A DNA stretch of 42,962 nt, taken from positions 1 through 42,962 of the forward strand of contig JAICKX010000015.1 in assembly GCA_025927685.1 (NCBI GenBank), in the 5' to 3' direction. Shown piece after piece: positions 1-8,110 of this stretch. Source of the stretch: Thermoleophilia bacterium (GTDB lineage Bacteria; Actinomycetota; Thermoleophilia; Gaiellales; JAICJC01). How positions within the stretch are numbered: the stretch's first letter is position 1; every line of letters starts with the position of its first letter. The notes beneath the pieces were generated by a model. The model was not told the origin of the DNA. It saw only the letters and a program-made list of their open reading frames with translations, and did no database searches. The translations under genes and the position numbers were made by a program.

Positions 1-678
1 ACGGGCGAGAACGTCGCGGAGCGCTGGTCGGTGAGCCGTGACGACCAGGACGCGTTCGCCCTCCAGAGCCAGCGGCGGTGGGCGGCCGCGGACGAGGCGG
101 GCCGCTTCGCCGGCGAGCTCGTGGCCGTCGAGGACGTCGCCCGCGACGAGCACCCGCGCCCCGACACGGACGCCGGCAAGCTGGCGGCGCTCAAGCCGGC
201 CTTCCGGCAGGGCGGCAGCGTGACCGCCGGGAACTCGTCGGGCTTGAATGACGGCGCCGCCGCGCTGGTCGTCGCGAGCGCCGAGCGGGCCGCCGAGCTG
301 GGCGCTCAACCGCTCGCGCGCTATGTCGCGGGCGGGGTGGCGGGCGTCGACCCGCGCGTCATGGGCGTCGGGCCGATCCCGGCGGCGCGGAAGGCGCTCG
401 GCCGGGCCGGGCTCGAGCCGGCCGACCTCGACGTGGTCGAGCTGAACGAGGCGTTCGCGTCCCAGAGCGTCGCGGTGATCCGCGAGCTGGGCCTCGACCC
501 CGAGCGCGTGAACCCCAACGGCGGCGCGATCGCGATCGGCCATCCGCTGGGGATGAGCGGCGCCCGGCTCGTGGTCTCGCTCGTCCACGAGCTGCGCCGC
601 CGCGACGGCCGCTACGGGATGGCGATGCTGTGCGTCGGCGTGGGGCAGGGGCAGGCGGCGATCTTCGAGGCGGCATGA
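1..678 (+). CDS. Acetyl-CoA acyltransferase (thiolase), C-terminal part, cut by window edge
   Basis: The reading frame is open from base 1 to the TGA at 676-678, so the start lies outside the window. The visible ~225 residues are the C-terminal half of a thiolase, which splits a 3-ketoacyl-CoA with CoA. Seen directly: the [14 protein letters not shown] motif with the catalytic His, and CVGVGQG near the C-terminus carrying the second catalytic Cys. The nucleophilic Cys of the N-terminal domain is not in view. Beside PaaF- and PaaG-like genes and opposite paaABCD, the best guess is the beta-ketoadipyl-CoA thiolase step (PaaJ/PcaF), but a general fatty-acid thiolase cannot be excluded. The stop overlaps the next ATG (ATGA), implying one transcript. 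Confidence 0.93.
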   Translation, partial: TGENVAERWSVSRDDQDAFALQSQRRWAAADEAGRFAGELVAVEDVARDEHPRPDTDAGKLAALKPAFRQGGSVTAGNSSGLNDGAAALVVASAERAAELGAQPLARYVAGGVAGVDPRVMGVGPIPAARKALGRAGLEPADLDVVELNEAFASQSVAVIRELGLDPERVNPNGGAIAIGHPLGMSGARLVVSLVHELRRRDGRYGMAMLCVGVGQGQAAIFEAA

Positions 679-2129
679 TCGAGGCCGGCGTCCACATCGG
701 CGGCGAGACCCGGCGCGGTGCGGGCGGCGAGGTCGAGCTGGCCGAGCCGGCCACCGGCGAGCAGCTGGCGACGCTCGCGCTGGCGGCGGAGTCGGACGTC
801 GACGCCGCCGTGGACGCCGCCCGCGCAGCGCTCGCCGGCGAGTGGGCCCGGGCGCCGGCTACCGAGCGGGCCCGGCTCCTGCATGCGCTCGCCGACGGCC
901 TGCGCGCCGGCCGTAACGACCTGGCCGCGGTCGAGGCGCGCAACGTCGGCAAGGCGATCTCATCGGTGAAGGCCGAGCTGGCCGCCGCCACGGAGACGTT
1001 CCGGTTCTACGCGTCGGTCGCGGCCGCGCCGTCGGGGCGCACCGGCACCCTGGGCGGCTCCCTCACCCACTACTCGCTGAAGCAGCCGGTCGGCGTGTGC
1101 GCCCAGATCGTGCCGTGGAACTACCCGCTGATGATGGCCGCCTGGAAGCTGGCGCCGGCGCTCGCCGCCGGCTGCACGACCGTGCTGAAGCCCGATCCGC
1201 GCACGCCGCTCTCGGCTCTGTGGCTGGCGGAGCTGGCGGCCGAGGTCGGCATCCCGGCGGGGGTCGTGAACGTGCTCCCGGCGCCGGGAACGCCGGTCGG
1301 GAGCCACCTTGTCGCCCATCCGGGCGTCGACAAGGTGGCGTTCACGGGGTCGACCGCGACCGGCGGCGAGATCATGCGCCTGTGCGCCGACCCGATCAAG
1401 CGGGTCACGCTGGAGCTGGGCGGGAAGAGCCCGAGCATCGTCTTCGCCGATGCGGACCTGGACGAGGCGATCCCGGCGTCGGTGTGGTCGATCTACTACT
1501 CCGCCGGCCAGAGCTGCGAGGCCCGCTCGCGCCTGCTCGTGGAGGCCTCCGTGTACGACGAGGTCGTGTCGCGGTTCACGGAGGCGGCAGGCCGGCTCAA
1601 GGTCGGCGACCCGCTGGACGCCGAGACGCACATGGGCTCGCTGATCGACGCGGGCCACCGCGACCGGGTGCACGGCTACGTCGAGCGGGCCGGCGGCGCG
1701 GGTGCGGAGGTCGTGCTCGGCGGCGAGCTGCCCGACGGCGCGGGCGCGTTCTACCCGGCCACCGTCGTCGCGAACGTCGACGCGGGCTCCGAGGCCGCCC
1801 AGGAGGAGATCTTCGGCCCGGTCGTCGCGGTGACGCCGTTCGCCGACGAGCGCGAGGCTGTCGCCATCGCGAACGGCGTCCGCTACGGGCTCATGGCGAC
1901 CGTCTGGACGGGCGACCCCAACCGGGCGCAGCGGCTGGCCCGCCGGATCGACGCCGGCACCATCGGCCTCAACATGCCGTACACGGCCTTCCCGGGCGTG
2001 GCGTTCGGCGGCTTCAAGCAGTCCGGGTTCGGGCGCGAGCTCTCGGCCGGCGCGCTCGAGGAGTACCTCGAGGAGAAGTCCGTGATCGTCGCCGCCGGCA
2101 ACCGGCCGTCGAACCCGTTCGGCCTGTAG
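675..2129 (+). CDS. NAD(P)-dependent aldehyde dehydrogenase
   Basis: This encodes 484 residues, the usual length of a single-domain ALDH, oxidising an aldehyde to an acid in the cytoplasm. The ATG at 675 overlaps the thiolase stop and fits the family N-terminus better than codons further upstream. Visible motifs: [18 protein letters not shown] and FTGST in the cofactor domain, LELGGKSP with the general-base Glu, and [10 protein letters not shown] with the nucleophilic Cys. It resembles betaine-aldehyde-type ALDHs. In this catabolic cluster it may oxidise the semialdehyde released by opening of the oxepin-CoA ring, the job of the ALDH half of PaaZ; no MaoC domain is fused. That assignment is inference; the ALDH family call is firm. 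Confidence 0.92.
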   Translation: MIEAGVHIGGETRRGAGGEVELAEPATGEQLATLALAAESDVDAAVDAARAALAGEWARAPATERARLLHALADGLRAGRNDLAAVEARNVGKAISSVKAELAAATETFRFYASVAAAPSGRTGTLGGSLTHYSLKQPVGVCAQIVPWNYPLMMAAWKLAPALAAGCTTVLKPDPRTPLSALWLAELAAEVGIPAGVVNVLPAPGTPVGSHLVAHPGVDKVAFTGSTATGGEIMRLCADPIKRVTLELGGKSPSIVFADADLDEAIPASVWSIYYSAGQSCEARSRLLVEASVYDEVVSRFTEAAGRLKVGDPLDAETHMGSLIDAGHRDRVHGYVERAGGAGAEVVLGGELPDGAGAFYPATVVANVDAGSEAAQEEIFGPVVAVTPFADEREAVAIANGVRYGLMATVWTGDPNRAQRLARRIDAGTIGLNMPYTAFPGVAFGGFKQSGFGRELSAGALEEYLEEKSVIVAAGNRPSNPFGL

Positions 2130-2138
2130 GCTGCCGCC

Positions 2139-2417
2139 GTGGTCATCGTCATGGTCACCTACGAGGAGCTGCCCGACCCGGACCGCTACGCCGAGCACGC
2201 CGAGCTGTGCAGCAGGGTGCCGGGCGGCGAGTTCGTCCACGGGCCGGTGTTCGGGAGCCCGATGGGCGACCCCGCGTTCGCGTACGTCGCCGAGTGGCGC
2301 TTCCCCGACATGGACGCGTTCCAGGCCGCCACCCGCACGCCCGAGTTCGCCGCGACCGGGCAGGACGCCGCCGAGATGGGGATCGCGTTCCGGGTGCAGT
2401 TCTGCGATCTCACGTGA
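2139..2417 (+). CDS. EthD-like dimeric alpha-beta barrel protein
   Basis: A 92-residue protein from a GTG at 2139; an in-frame ATG at 2151 (MVTYEELPDP) is an equally good start. The pattern of a short beta strand, DPDRYAEH, then FVHGPVFGSP and VAEWRFPDMDAFQAA matches the EthD/ABM type of ferredoxin-like dimeric barrel, small proteins often found beside degradation genes. No catalytic residue can be assigned. It sits between the ALDH and a crotonase, nine bases after the former and overlapping the latter by GTGA, so it is surely co-transcribed. A role as accessory or substrate-channelling protein is a guess. Confidence 0.75.
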   Translation: MVIVMVTYEELPDPDRYAEHAELCSRVPGGEFVHGPVFGSPMGDPAFAYVAEWRFPDMDAFQAATRTPEFAATGQDAAEMGIAFRVQFCDLT

Positions 2418-3226
2418 CGGAGCCGACGCACCCCACGCCGCGCGACCCGGCGGAGCTGGGCTTCGAGACGATCGTCTACTGCAAGGACGCGCCCCGGGCC
2501 ACGATCACGCTCAACCGGCCCGAGGTCCTGAACGCGTTCGACTTCCGGATGCTGCGCGAGCTGGCGCGGGCGTGCGAGGACGCCTCCTGGGACGACTCGA
2601 TCCGGGTCGTGGTGGTGACGGGCACCGGCCGGGCGTTCTGCGTGGGCGCCGACCTCAAGAGCTGGCAGGCCGACTATCTCGGCCGCCCGGGCGAGTACTG
2701 GAAGTGGTTCGGGGCGTTCAAGGACGCGCACGACCGCCTGCGCGAGATCGGCAAGCCCACCATCGCGCGCATCAACGGCATCTGCGTCGGCGGCGGGAAC
2801 GAGCTGCAGATGGCGTGCGACCTGGCCGTGATGGTCGACGACGCTTTCATCCGCCACGTCGGCCCCGAGCACGGGTCGGTGCCCGCGGGCGGCGCGACCC
2901 AGTGGCTGCCGGTGATGGTCGGCGACCGCCGGGCGCGCGAGATCCTGCTCCTGTGCGAGCAGATCCCGGCGGCGAAGGCCGCGGAGTGGGGGCTCATCAA
3001 CCGCGCCGTGCCGGCGGCGGAGCTCGACGGCGCCGTCGACGAGCTGGTCGAGTCGCTGGCCCGGAAGCTCCCCCAGACGGTCCGCTACACGAAGCACCAG
3101 CTCAACTTCTGGCGCGACCTGGCCTGGCACCAGACGGTCGGCCACGCCCGTGACTGGCTGGCGCTCTCGATGGCGACCGACGAGCCGGCCGAGGCGGTGC
3201 GATCCTTCCTGGAGCGGCGCGGGTGA
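2414..3226 (+). CDS. Crotonase-family enoyl-CoA hydratase/ring hydrolase
   Basis: A 270-residue crotonase starting at a GTG that overlaps the EthD stop (GTGA). The oxyanion-hole region GVGADLKSW and the GGGNELQMACDLAV helix are clear, and both family Glu positions are occupied (GNELQ and GPEHGS). The stretch GPEHGSVPAGGATQWLP is not typical of short-chain hydratases; it recalls the GPxHGSxPxGGA segment of ring-opening 6-oxocyclohexenyl-CoA hydrolases (BamA/OAH). Given paaABCD nearby and no PaaZ hydratase domain in view, it could open the oxepin-CoA ring. That function is inference; the crotonase fold is certain. Its stop is followed by a 180-bp inverted-repeat element. Confidence 0.9.
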   Translation: MTEPTHPTPRDPAELGFETIVYCKDAPRATITLNRPEVLNAFDFRMLRELARACEDASWDDSIRVVVVTGTGRAFCVGADLKSWQADYLGRPGEYWKWFGAFKDAHDRLREIGKPTIARINGICVGGGNELQMACDLAVMVDDAFIRHVGPEHGSVPAGGATQWLPVMVGDRRAREILLLCEQIPAAKAAEWGLINRAVPAAELDGAVDELVESLARKLPQTVRYTKHQLNFWRDLAWHQTVGHARDWLALSMATDEPAEAVRSFLERRG

Positions 3227-3234
3227 CCCAGACG

Positions 3235-3424
3235 GCTGTCTCCCAATTCCTGCGCGCCTGGACGCACTCTGGTCAGACCTGGGCAACGCAGGGGGCGCTG
3301 CGGCTGCGAACCTTCGCCTCGCTGCGTCCTCGGTCGCGGCAATAGGTTCTACTATTGCCGCTCCCTGCGTCCTTGCGACGCTCGGTTCTCGCCGCCCAGG
3401 ACATCACAGGAATTGGGAAACAAC
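3235..3424. repeat. MITE-like element with 18-bp terminal inverted repeats
   Basis: The ends at 3235-3252 and 3407-3424 are inverted copies matching at 16 of 18 positions, with a perfect core TCCCAATTCCTG / CAGGAATTGGGA. Inside are the short palindrome GGTCAGACC (3271-3279) and a perfect hairpin of GCGGCAATAG (3336-3345) with CTATTGCCGC (3352-3361) around a 6-base loop. There is no open frame of its own. The right end runs into the next gene, supplying both its Shine-Dalgarno-like AGG and its TTG start. Size and structure fit a non-autonomous element or REP-type repeat; no obvious target-site duplication was seen. Confidence 0.65.
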
Positions 3425-4189
3425 CATCTCGTCCTCGTGGAGCGCGACGCGCCTGTCGCCGTCGTCCGCCTGAACCGCCCCGACGCTCGAAACGCGCTCT
3501 CCGACGCGCTCATGGACGAGCTGGTCGCGGCGCTCACGGACCTCGACGGCGACGGCGACATCCGCTGCATCGTCCTGGCGGGCGACGAGCGGGCCTTCGC
3601 CGCCGGCGCCGACATCGCCGAGCTGGCCGCAGCGACGGCCGTGGAGCTCTACCAGGCGCCGCGGGTCGCGCGCTGGGACGCGATCCGCAAGCTCTCGACG
3701 CCGCTCGTCGCCGCCGTCTCCGGCTGGTGCCTGGGCGGCGGCTGCGAGCTCGCGATGACCTGCGACCTGATCGTCGCCTCGGACACGGCCCGGTTCGGCC
3801 AGCCGGAGACGGGCCTCGGCATCATCCCCGGCGCGGGCGGGACGCAGCGGCTGGCGCGGGCCGTCGGCAAGGCGCTCGCCATGGACATGGTGCTGACGGG
3901 CCGTATCCTCACCGCGCACGAGGCGCTGGCAGCCGGGCTCGTGGCCCGGGTGGTGGCGCGAGAGGCATGGCTCGAGGAGGCCCGCCGGGCGGCGGGCGAG
4001 ATCGCCGCGCGGGCGCCCGTCGCCCAGCGGCTGGCGCGCGAGGCCGTCGACCGGGCGTTCGAGACCGGGCTCGACTCCGGCCTCGACTTCGAGCGCAAGG
4101 CGCTCTACCTGGCGTTCGCGTCGGACGACGCCCGCGAGGGCCTGAGCGCGTTCGTCGAGAAGCGGAGGCCCGAGTGGAAGTCGAAGTAG
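3413..4189 (+). CDS. paaF: Enoyl-CoA hydratase, PaaF-like
   Basis: A 258-residue crotonase. The chosen start is TTG at 3413, preceded by CACAGG; no ATG or GTG lies close enough to give the normal N-terminus (GNNHLVLVERDAPVAVVRLNRP). The catalytic Glu pair of true hydratases is present: GGGCELAMTCD and FGQPETGLG, followed by IIPGAGGTQRLAR. It should hydrate a 2,3-dehydroacyl-CoA; in the phenylacetate pathway that is 2,3-dehydroadipyl-CoA. The start lies inside the terminal inverted repeat of the 3235-3424 element. The 3-prime end overlaps the next crotonase by 16 bases. The PaaF name rests on context; a fatty-acid hydratase would look alike. Confidence 0.88.
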   Translation: MGNNHLVLVERDAPVAVVRLNRPDARNALSDALMDELVAALTDLDGDGDIRCIVLAGDERAFAAGADIAELAAATAVELYQAPRVARWDAIRKLSTPLVAAVSGWCLGGGCELAMTCDLIVASDTARFGQPETGLGIIPGAGGTQRLARAVGKALAMDMVLTGRILTAHEALAAGLVARVVAREAWLEEARRAAGEIAARAPVAQRLAREAVDRAFETGLDSGLDFERKALYLAFASDDAREGLSAFVEKRRPEWKSK

Positions 4190-4935
4190 CCCGCGAGGGC
4201 ACCGTCCTCACGATCACGCTCAACCGGCCCGACAAGCTGAACGCGTTCGACGACGCGATGCACGCGGGCTTCCGCGATGCGCTCAGGGCGGCGCGCGACC
4301 GCGACGTGCGAGCGGTCGTGCTGACCGGCGCGGGGCGCGGGTTCTGCGTCGGCCAGGACCTCGCGTCGTTCGCGGACGGTCGCGACGTGGGGTCGCTCCT
4401 GCGCGACACCTACCACCCGAACATCCGCGCGCTCGTGGCGCTCGAGAAGCCGGTCATCGCCGCCGTGAACGGCGCCGCGGCCGGCGCGGGCCTCTCGCTC
4501 GCGATGGCGTGCGACGTGCGCATCGCCGCCGACTCGGCCTCGTTCGTCCCGGCGTTCGTGAACGTCGGGCTCGTGCCCGACTCGGGCGGATCGCACTTCC
4601 TGGCCCGCATCCTGGGCCCGGCCCGGGCGGCCGAGTGGATGCTCTCGGGCCGCCGCCTGGCCGCCGACGAGGCACTGGCGTGGGGCCTCGTGTCGGAGGT
4701 CGTGCCGGCCGCCGACCTGCCCGCTCGCGCGGCGGAGCAGGCGGCGACCCTCGCCGCGATGGCGACCGGCGCCATCGCGATGCACAAGCGCCTCTTCGAC
4801 GTGGCCGCGCGTACCACCCTCGACGAGCAGCTGGAGCTGGAGGCCCAGATGCAGTCGGCCGCTGCCCGATCCGGCGACTTCGCCGAGGGTGTCGCAGCGT
4901 TCCGCGAGAAGCGCCCGCCGCGCTTCGGCGGCTAA
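4174..4935 (+). CDS. paaG: Enoyl-CoA hydratase/isomerase, PaaG-like
   Basis: A 253-residue crotonase with a GTG start at 4174 behind a good GGAGG at 4164-4168, inside the end of the previous gene. It has GRGFCVGQDL in the oxyanion region. The first hydratase Glu is replaced (GAAAGAGLSLAMACD), while VPDSGGSHFLAR carries the Asp typical of PaaG, which isomerises the ring 1,2-epoxide of phenylacetyl-CoA to oxepin-CoA and shifts double bonds later in the pathway. The active-site pattern and the paaABCD neighbours support PaaG; the alternative is another enoyl-CoA isomerase. It is last in the plus-strand run before the sugar transporter. Confidence 0.85.
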   Translation: MEVEVAREGTVLTITLNRPDKLNAFDDAMHAGFRDALRAARDRDVRAVVLTGAGRGFCVGQDLASFADGRDVGSLLRDTYHPNIRALVALEKPVIAAVNGAAAGAGLSLAMACDVRIAADSASFVPAFVNVGLVPDSGGSHFLARILGPARAAEWMLSGRRLAADEALAWGLVSEVVPAADLPARAAEQAATLAAMATGAIAMHKRLFDVAARTTLDEQLELEAQMQSAAARSGDFAEGVAAFREKRPPRFGG

Positions 4936-4948
4936 CGCCTCCGCGTCC

Positions 4949-5107
4949 CTACTTCGCCCCGACCAGCACGGCCTTCGTGCGGCGGATGGCCCGCTTCGTG
5001 CTGCGCGGCGCGGGCCGGCCCTCCCAGTCGACCGTCGGCCCGTGCCAGCACGAGAACTGGATGTCTGCGATCAGGCGATCGAGTGCCCGGATGTCTGCGC
5101 TGTTCAT
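4949..5107 (-). CDS. Small hypothetical protein, 52 residues
   Basis: A short minus-strand frame runs from ATG (5105-5107) to TAG (4949-4951), encoding MNSADIRALDRLIADIQFSC and onward, ending VLVGAK. A strong purine run (AAGGGGG) sits nine bases upstream of the ATG. The product has an amphipathic N-terminal helix with a lone Cys-Trp-His (residues 20-22), then a basic Arg/Lys-rich C-terminal half. No family is recognised. It lies between paaG, convergent and 13 bases away, and the divergent MFS gene. A real small gene is favoured by the ribosome site and natural-looking composition, but this is not certain. Confidence 0.5.
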   Translation of the reverse strand: MNSADIRALDRLIADIQFSCWHGPTVDWEGRPAPRSTKRAIRRTKAVLVGAK

Positions 5108-5190
5108 GTGATTCAGCCCCCTTGCGAATCGTTGCCCTCGATCTAAGTAACGGCATGGGGGGCCTCGGGATCAACCCCGGGCGGGAAACC

Positions 5191-5251
5191 TTGACACTCC
5201 CCCAACAGCCGCTTCACAAGCGGACAAGTGTTTCGTATTCCGATACTTGTG
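5191..5251. promoter_or_regulatory. Candidate promoter/operator region of the sugar porter
   Basis: A TTGACA hexamer at 5191-5196 is followed by a perfect inverted repeat CCGCTT-CAC-AAGCGG (5209-5223) and then imperfect dyads: ACAAGT at 5225-5230 with ACTTGT at 5246-5251, and GTAT-TCCG-ATAC between them. No good -10 is obvious at the right distance. Stacked dyads upstream of a sugar transporter are what a LacI- or GntR-type regulator site would look like; no such regulator is in the window. The rest of 5108-5274 holds only the upstream region of the 52-residue ORF. Confidence 0.35.
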
Positions 5252-5274
5252 GGTAGAGCGTCGCCAGGAACCCT

Positions 5275-6678
5275 GTGAGCGGCCTGTTCGTCACCGAGGC
5301 TCGGCGCGAAGGCAAGCCCTTCCTCTTCGCCGTTGCCGTGATCGCGGCGCTCGGCGGCTTCCTCTTCGGCTACGACACCGGCGTCATCTCCGGGGCCCTG
5401 CTCTACATCGCGCCCGAGCTGCACGCCTCCTCCTTCGAGCAGGAGGCGATCGTGGGCGCGCTCCTCCTCGGCGCGGTCGGGGGAGCCGTCATGTCGGGCT
5501 ACCTCGCCGACGCGATCAGCCGCAAGTGGACGAAGGTCATCTCGGGCACCGTCTACGCGCTGGCCGCGCTGGCCTGCGCGTTCTCGCAGTCGGCCGGCGA
5601 GCTGATCGCCGCGCGGTTCATCCTCGGCCTCTCGGTCGGCACCGCGTCGTTCGTCTCGCCGATGTACATCGCGGAGCTCTCCCCGAAGCGGATCCGCGGC
5701 GGCCTGGTCTCGTTCAACCAGCTCATGATCGTCACGGGCATCCTGTTCGCCTACATCGCCGACTTCGGCCTGAAGGGCGTCGGTGACAACTGGCGCTGGA
5801 TGCTCGGGCTCGGCGCCGTGCCGGGCCTCGCGCTCGCGATCGGGATGCTGGCGATGCCGCACAGCCCGCGGTGGCTCGCGGAGCGGGGCCGCGAGGAGGA
5901 GGCGCGAGAGGCGCTCGAGCGCACCCACCGGGCCGAGGACGTCGACGAGGAGATGACGTCCATCAAGGACGTCGCGAGCCGCGAGGGCCGGCTGCGCGAC
6001 CTGCTGGCGACGCCGGTGCGCTCGATGCTGGTGGTCGGCCTCGCGCTCGCCATCTTCCAGCAGATCGTCGGCATCAACACGATCATCTACTACGCCCCCA
6101 CGATCCTCTCCTTCAGCGGGAACAGCGCGTCGAGCGCGATCGGCCAGACGGTGTTCATCGGCGTCACGAACCTGGTGTTCACGATCGTGGCGATCCTGCT
6201 GCTCGACCGGCTCGGCCGGCGGTTCTTCCTGCTCGCGGGCACGATCGGGCTCGCCATCGCGCTCGCCGTCCTGGGCGCGTTCTTCCTCTCGAGCACGCTC
6301 CAGGACAGCGTCTCGTACCTGTCGCTCGTCGCGCTGATCGTCTACATCGCCTGCTTCGCGATCGGGCTCGGGCCGGTGTTCTGGCTCATGATCTCGGAGA
6401 TCTTCCCGCTCGAGCTGCGCGGCCCGGCGATGGCGGTCTGCACCGTTGCCAACTGGTCATTCAACTTCCTGATCTCGTTCACGTTCCTGACCCTGGTGGA
6501 CGCGATCGGCAAGACGGCCACGTTCTGGCTCTACGGGGTGGTCGCGGTCATCGCGGTCGTGTTCTTCGCGCTCAAGGTGCCCGAGACGATGGGCCGGAGC
6601 CTGGAGCAGATCCAGGAGGACGTGACGGGCCGAAAGCGGCGCCGGCGCCGGACAGCCCCGCGCACGCGGCACGCCTGA
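5275..6678 (+). CDS. Sugar-porter family MFS transporter
   Basis: A 467-residue inner-membrane protein of the MFS sugar porter family (xylose, galactose, arabinose or inositol:H+ symporters). Start is GTG at 5275 with AGGAA six bases upstream. Family signatures are clear: GGFLFGYDTGVISGALL in TM1, PHSPRWLAERGREEEA before the central loop, FQQIVGINTIIYYAPTI in TM7, and PETMGRSLEQIQ after TM12. About twelve hydrophobic segments are seen. The C-terminal tail is strongly basic (RKRRRRR). The exact sugar cannot be read from sequence. It stands alone, between the catabolic run and convergent paaD. Confidence 0.93.
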   Translation: MSGLFVTEARREGKPFLFAVAVIAALGGFLFGYDTGVISGALLYIAPELHASSFEQEAIVGALLLGAVGGAVMSGYLADAISRKWTKVISGTVYALAALACAFSQSAGELIAARFILGLSVGTASFVSPMYIAELSPKRIRGGLVSFNQLMIVTGILFAYIADFGLKGVGDNWRWMLGLGAVPGLALAIGMLAMPHSPRWLAERGREEEAREALERTHRAEDVDEEMTSIKDVASREGRLRDLLATPVRSMLVVGLALAIFQQIVGINTIIYYAPTILSFSGNSASSAIGQTVFIGVTNLVFTIVAILLLDRLGRRFFLLAGTIGLAIALAVLGAFFLSSTLQDSVSYLSLVALIVYIACFAIGLGPVFWLMISEIFPLELRGPAMAVCTVANWSFNFLISFTFLTLVDAIGKTATFWLYGVVAVIAVVFFALKVPETMGRSLEQIQEDVTGRKRRRRRTAPRTRHA

Positions 6679-6694
6679 GCCGGGCCGCCGCCGC

Positions 6695-7180
6695 TCACAG
6701 CGTCTTGAACTGCTCGAACGGCTGGCGGCAGGCGTCGCAGTAGCGGATCGAGCGGCACGGCGTGGGCCCGAACAGGTTCTCCAGGTGCGTGTCGGAGGAG
6801 CCGCAGTACGGGCACCGGAACGCGTTCGCCTGGAGCTGGACGAGCGCGGGCTCGCCGGCCGCCCGGGGCGCGGGCGGCGCGAAGCCGGCCTCGCGCAGCT
6901 TGGCCCGGCCCTCGCGGGTGATGCGGTCGGTCGACCAGGAGTCGTCGAGGACGACGCGGACGTCCGGCTCCCCGCCCAGCGAGCGCACCGCCTCGGCCAT
7001 GTGAGTGCGCATCACCTCGAGCGCCGGGCAGCCCAGGAAGGTGGGCGTGAACTCGATCGTGACCCGGTCGCCGTCGACGGCCACGTCGCGGACGACGCCC
7101 AGGTCGACGAGCGACACGACCGGGATCTCGGGGTCGGGCACCTCGGCGAGCGCCGCCCACACGCGCTCGGCCGTCACCAT
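6695..7180 (-). CDS. paaD: Phenylacetyl-CoA epoxidase subunit PaaD
   Basis: A 161-residue protein with an N-terminal DUF59/MIP18-like domain (AALAEVPDPEIPVVSLVDLG, then FTPTFLGCPALEVMRTHM with the conserved Cys) and a C-terminal zinc ribbon formed by CPYC and CDAC. This is the PaaD layout: a protein needed to mature or support the PaaABC oxygenase, probably in iron or Fe-S loading. The ATG at 7180 overlaps the end of paaC by seven bases. It is the last gene of the minus-strand paaABCD operon and converges on the MFS gene. No paaE reductase follows, although paaE normally accompanies it. Confidence 0.93.
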   Translation of the reverse strand: MVTAERVWAALAEVPDPEIPVVSLVDLGVVRDVAVDGDRVTIEFTPTFLGCPALEVMRTHMAEAVRSLGGEPDVRVVLDDSWSTDRITREGRAKLREAGFAPPAPRAAGEPALVQLQANAFRCPYCGSSDTHLENLFGPTPCRSIRYCDACRQPFEQFKTL

Positions 7181-7860
7181 TGCGCCCCCGGCACCGACCG
7201 GCGCACCATCGTCATCTCATCCCAGAGCGGCCGGAGCTCCACGGTGTGCGCCCCGCGCGCATGCTCGGCGCCGGGATCGCCGCCGGCGTCGAACCAGGGG
7301 AGGCGGGCTGCGACCCGCTCGCGGAACCGCTCCCGCAGGGCCCCGTCGAGCACGCCCAGCGCATAGGGCCAGGCCCCCTGGAGCGCCTGCGCGAGCCGGG
7401 CCCGCTCCTCGCCGCCCGTCAGCCGGTCGACCCACATGTCGGCGTGGAGGCGATGGTAGGCCTCCTCCCGCTGGATCTTGCGCGCCAGTCCCGCCAGCTC
7501 GGGCCAGTCCGACGCGGTCATGTGCTCGATGCGGACGGCGTCGGCGGTCTCGTAGAGCCAGTGGCGGGCGATGGTGTCGGCCCACTCGAGCCGGCGGAGC
7601 TCGACGAGCGGGCAGCAGCGGTACTCGGCCGGCTCGCGGTCGAACGCCAGCGCGTCGGCGTCGCCGCCAGTCTCGCGCGCGGCCAGCTCGTACAGCGCGC
7701 GGGCGTGGCCGATCTCGTTCTGGGCGATCGACGAGAAGGCCACGTCCTCCTCCAGCGACGGCGCGATGCCCGTCCACTCCGAGTCGCGCCAGCCGAGGAT
7801 CAGCTCGTCGTCGGCCGCCGCGAGGAGGGCGTCACTCCGGCTGGGTGCCCGCGCGCTCAC
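7174..7860 (-). CDS. paaC: Phenylacetyl-CoA epoxidase structural subunit PaaC
   Basis: A 228-residue ferritin-like helical protein starting with GTG at 7860. PaaC pairs with PaaA in the multicomponent oxygenase that forms the ring 1,2-epoxide of phenylacetyl-CoA; it is the structural, non-catalytic partner. Recognised from the LILGWRDSEWTGIAPSLEED motif near residue 20, QNEIGHARALYEL, and the Tyr/His-rich helix REEAYHRLHADMW. The start lies 29 bases inside the end of paaB, indicating tight translational coupling. Length is somewhat short of the ~250 of E. coli PaaC. Family identity is firm. Confidence 0.93.
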   Translation of the reverse strand: MSARAPSRSDALLAAADDELILGWRDSEWTGIAPSLEEDVAFSSIAQNEIGHARALYELAARETGGDADALAFDREPAEYRCCPLVELRRLEWADTIARHWLYETADAVRIEHMTASDWPELAGLARKIQREEAYHRLHADMWVDRLTGGEERARLAQALQGAWPYALGVLDGALRERFRERVAARLPWFDAGGDPGAEHARGAHTVELRPLWDEMTMVRRSVPGAQW

Positions 7861-8110
7861 GCGCCTCCCTGAGCCGCGTCTTCAGCGAGTAGCCGTCCAC
7901 GCGGCGGTAGTTGCGCTCGAACTCGTCGACGAACTCGTCGACCGTGCACACCTCGCCCCGCGGCACGAGCCAGAGCGCCCGCGACTCGTTGCGGCGGCCG
8001 TAGAGCTCGTGTGCGTAGGCCCGGGCGAACGCCTCGTCCGCCGCCTCGAGCGAGCCGGCATGCGCGAAGGCGGCGCCCTCGCGCTCCTGCCGGAAGACCT
8101 CCCAGATCAT
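7832..8110 (-). CDS. paaB: Phenylacetyl-CoA epoxidase subunit PaaB
   Basis: A 92-residue protein from ATG at 8110, which overlaps the paaA stop by four bases. PaaB bridges PaaAC heterodimers in the complex. The pattern WEVFRQEREGAAFAHAGSL at the N-terminus, then AYAHELYGRRNESRALWLVP, is the family hallmark, and 92 residues is the usual size. Frame, position between paaA and paaC, and overlaps on both sides make the call secure. Confidence 0.94.
   Translation of the reverse strand: MIWEVFRQEREGAAFAHAGSLEAADEAFARAYAHELYGRRNESRALWLVPRGEVCTVDEFVDEFERNYRRVDGYSLKTRLREARERAGTQPE

Noticed and set aside
2186-3286. 366-codon minus-strand frame over the EthD and crotonase genes
   Set aside because: Composition is shadow-like and both plus-strand genes are clear families with overlapping starts and stops.
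3271-3361. Hairpins inside the 3.2-kb element considered as a riboswitch or attenuator
   Set aside because: No T-run, no leader peptide and no known aptamer pattern; the terminal inverted repeats explain the structure better.
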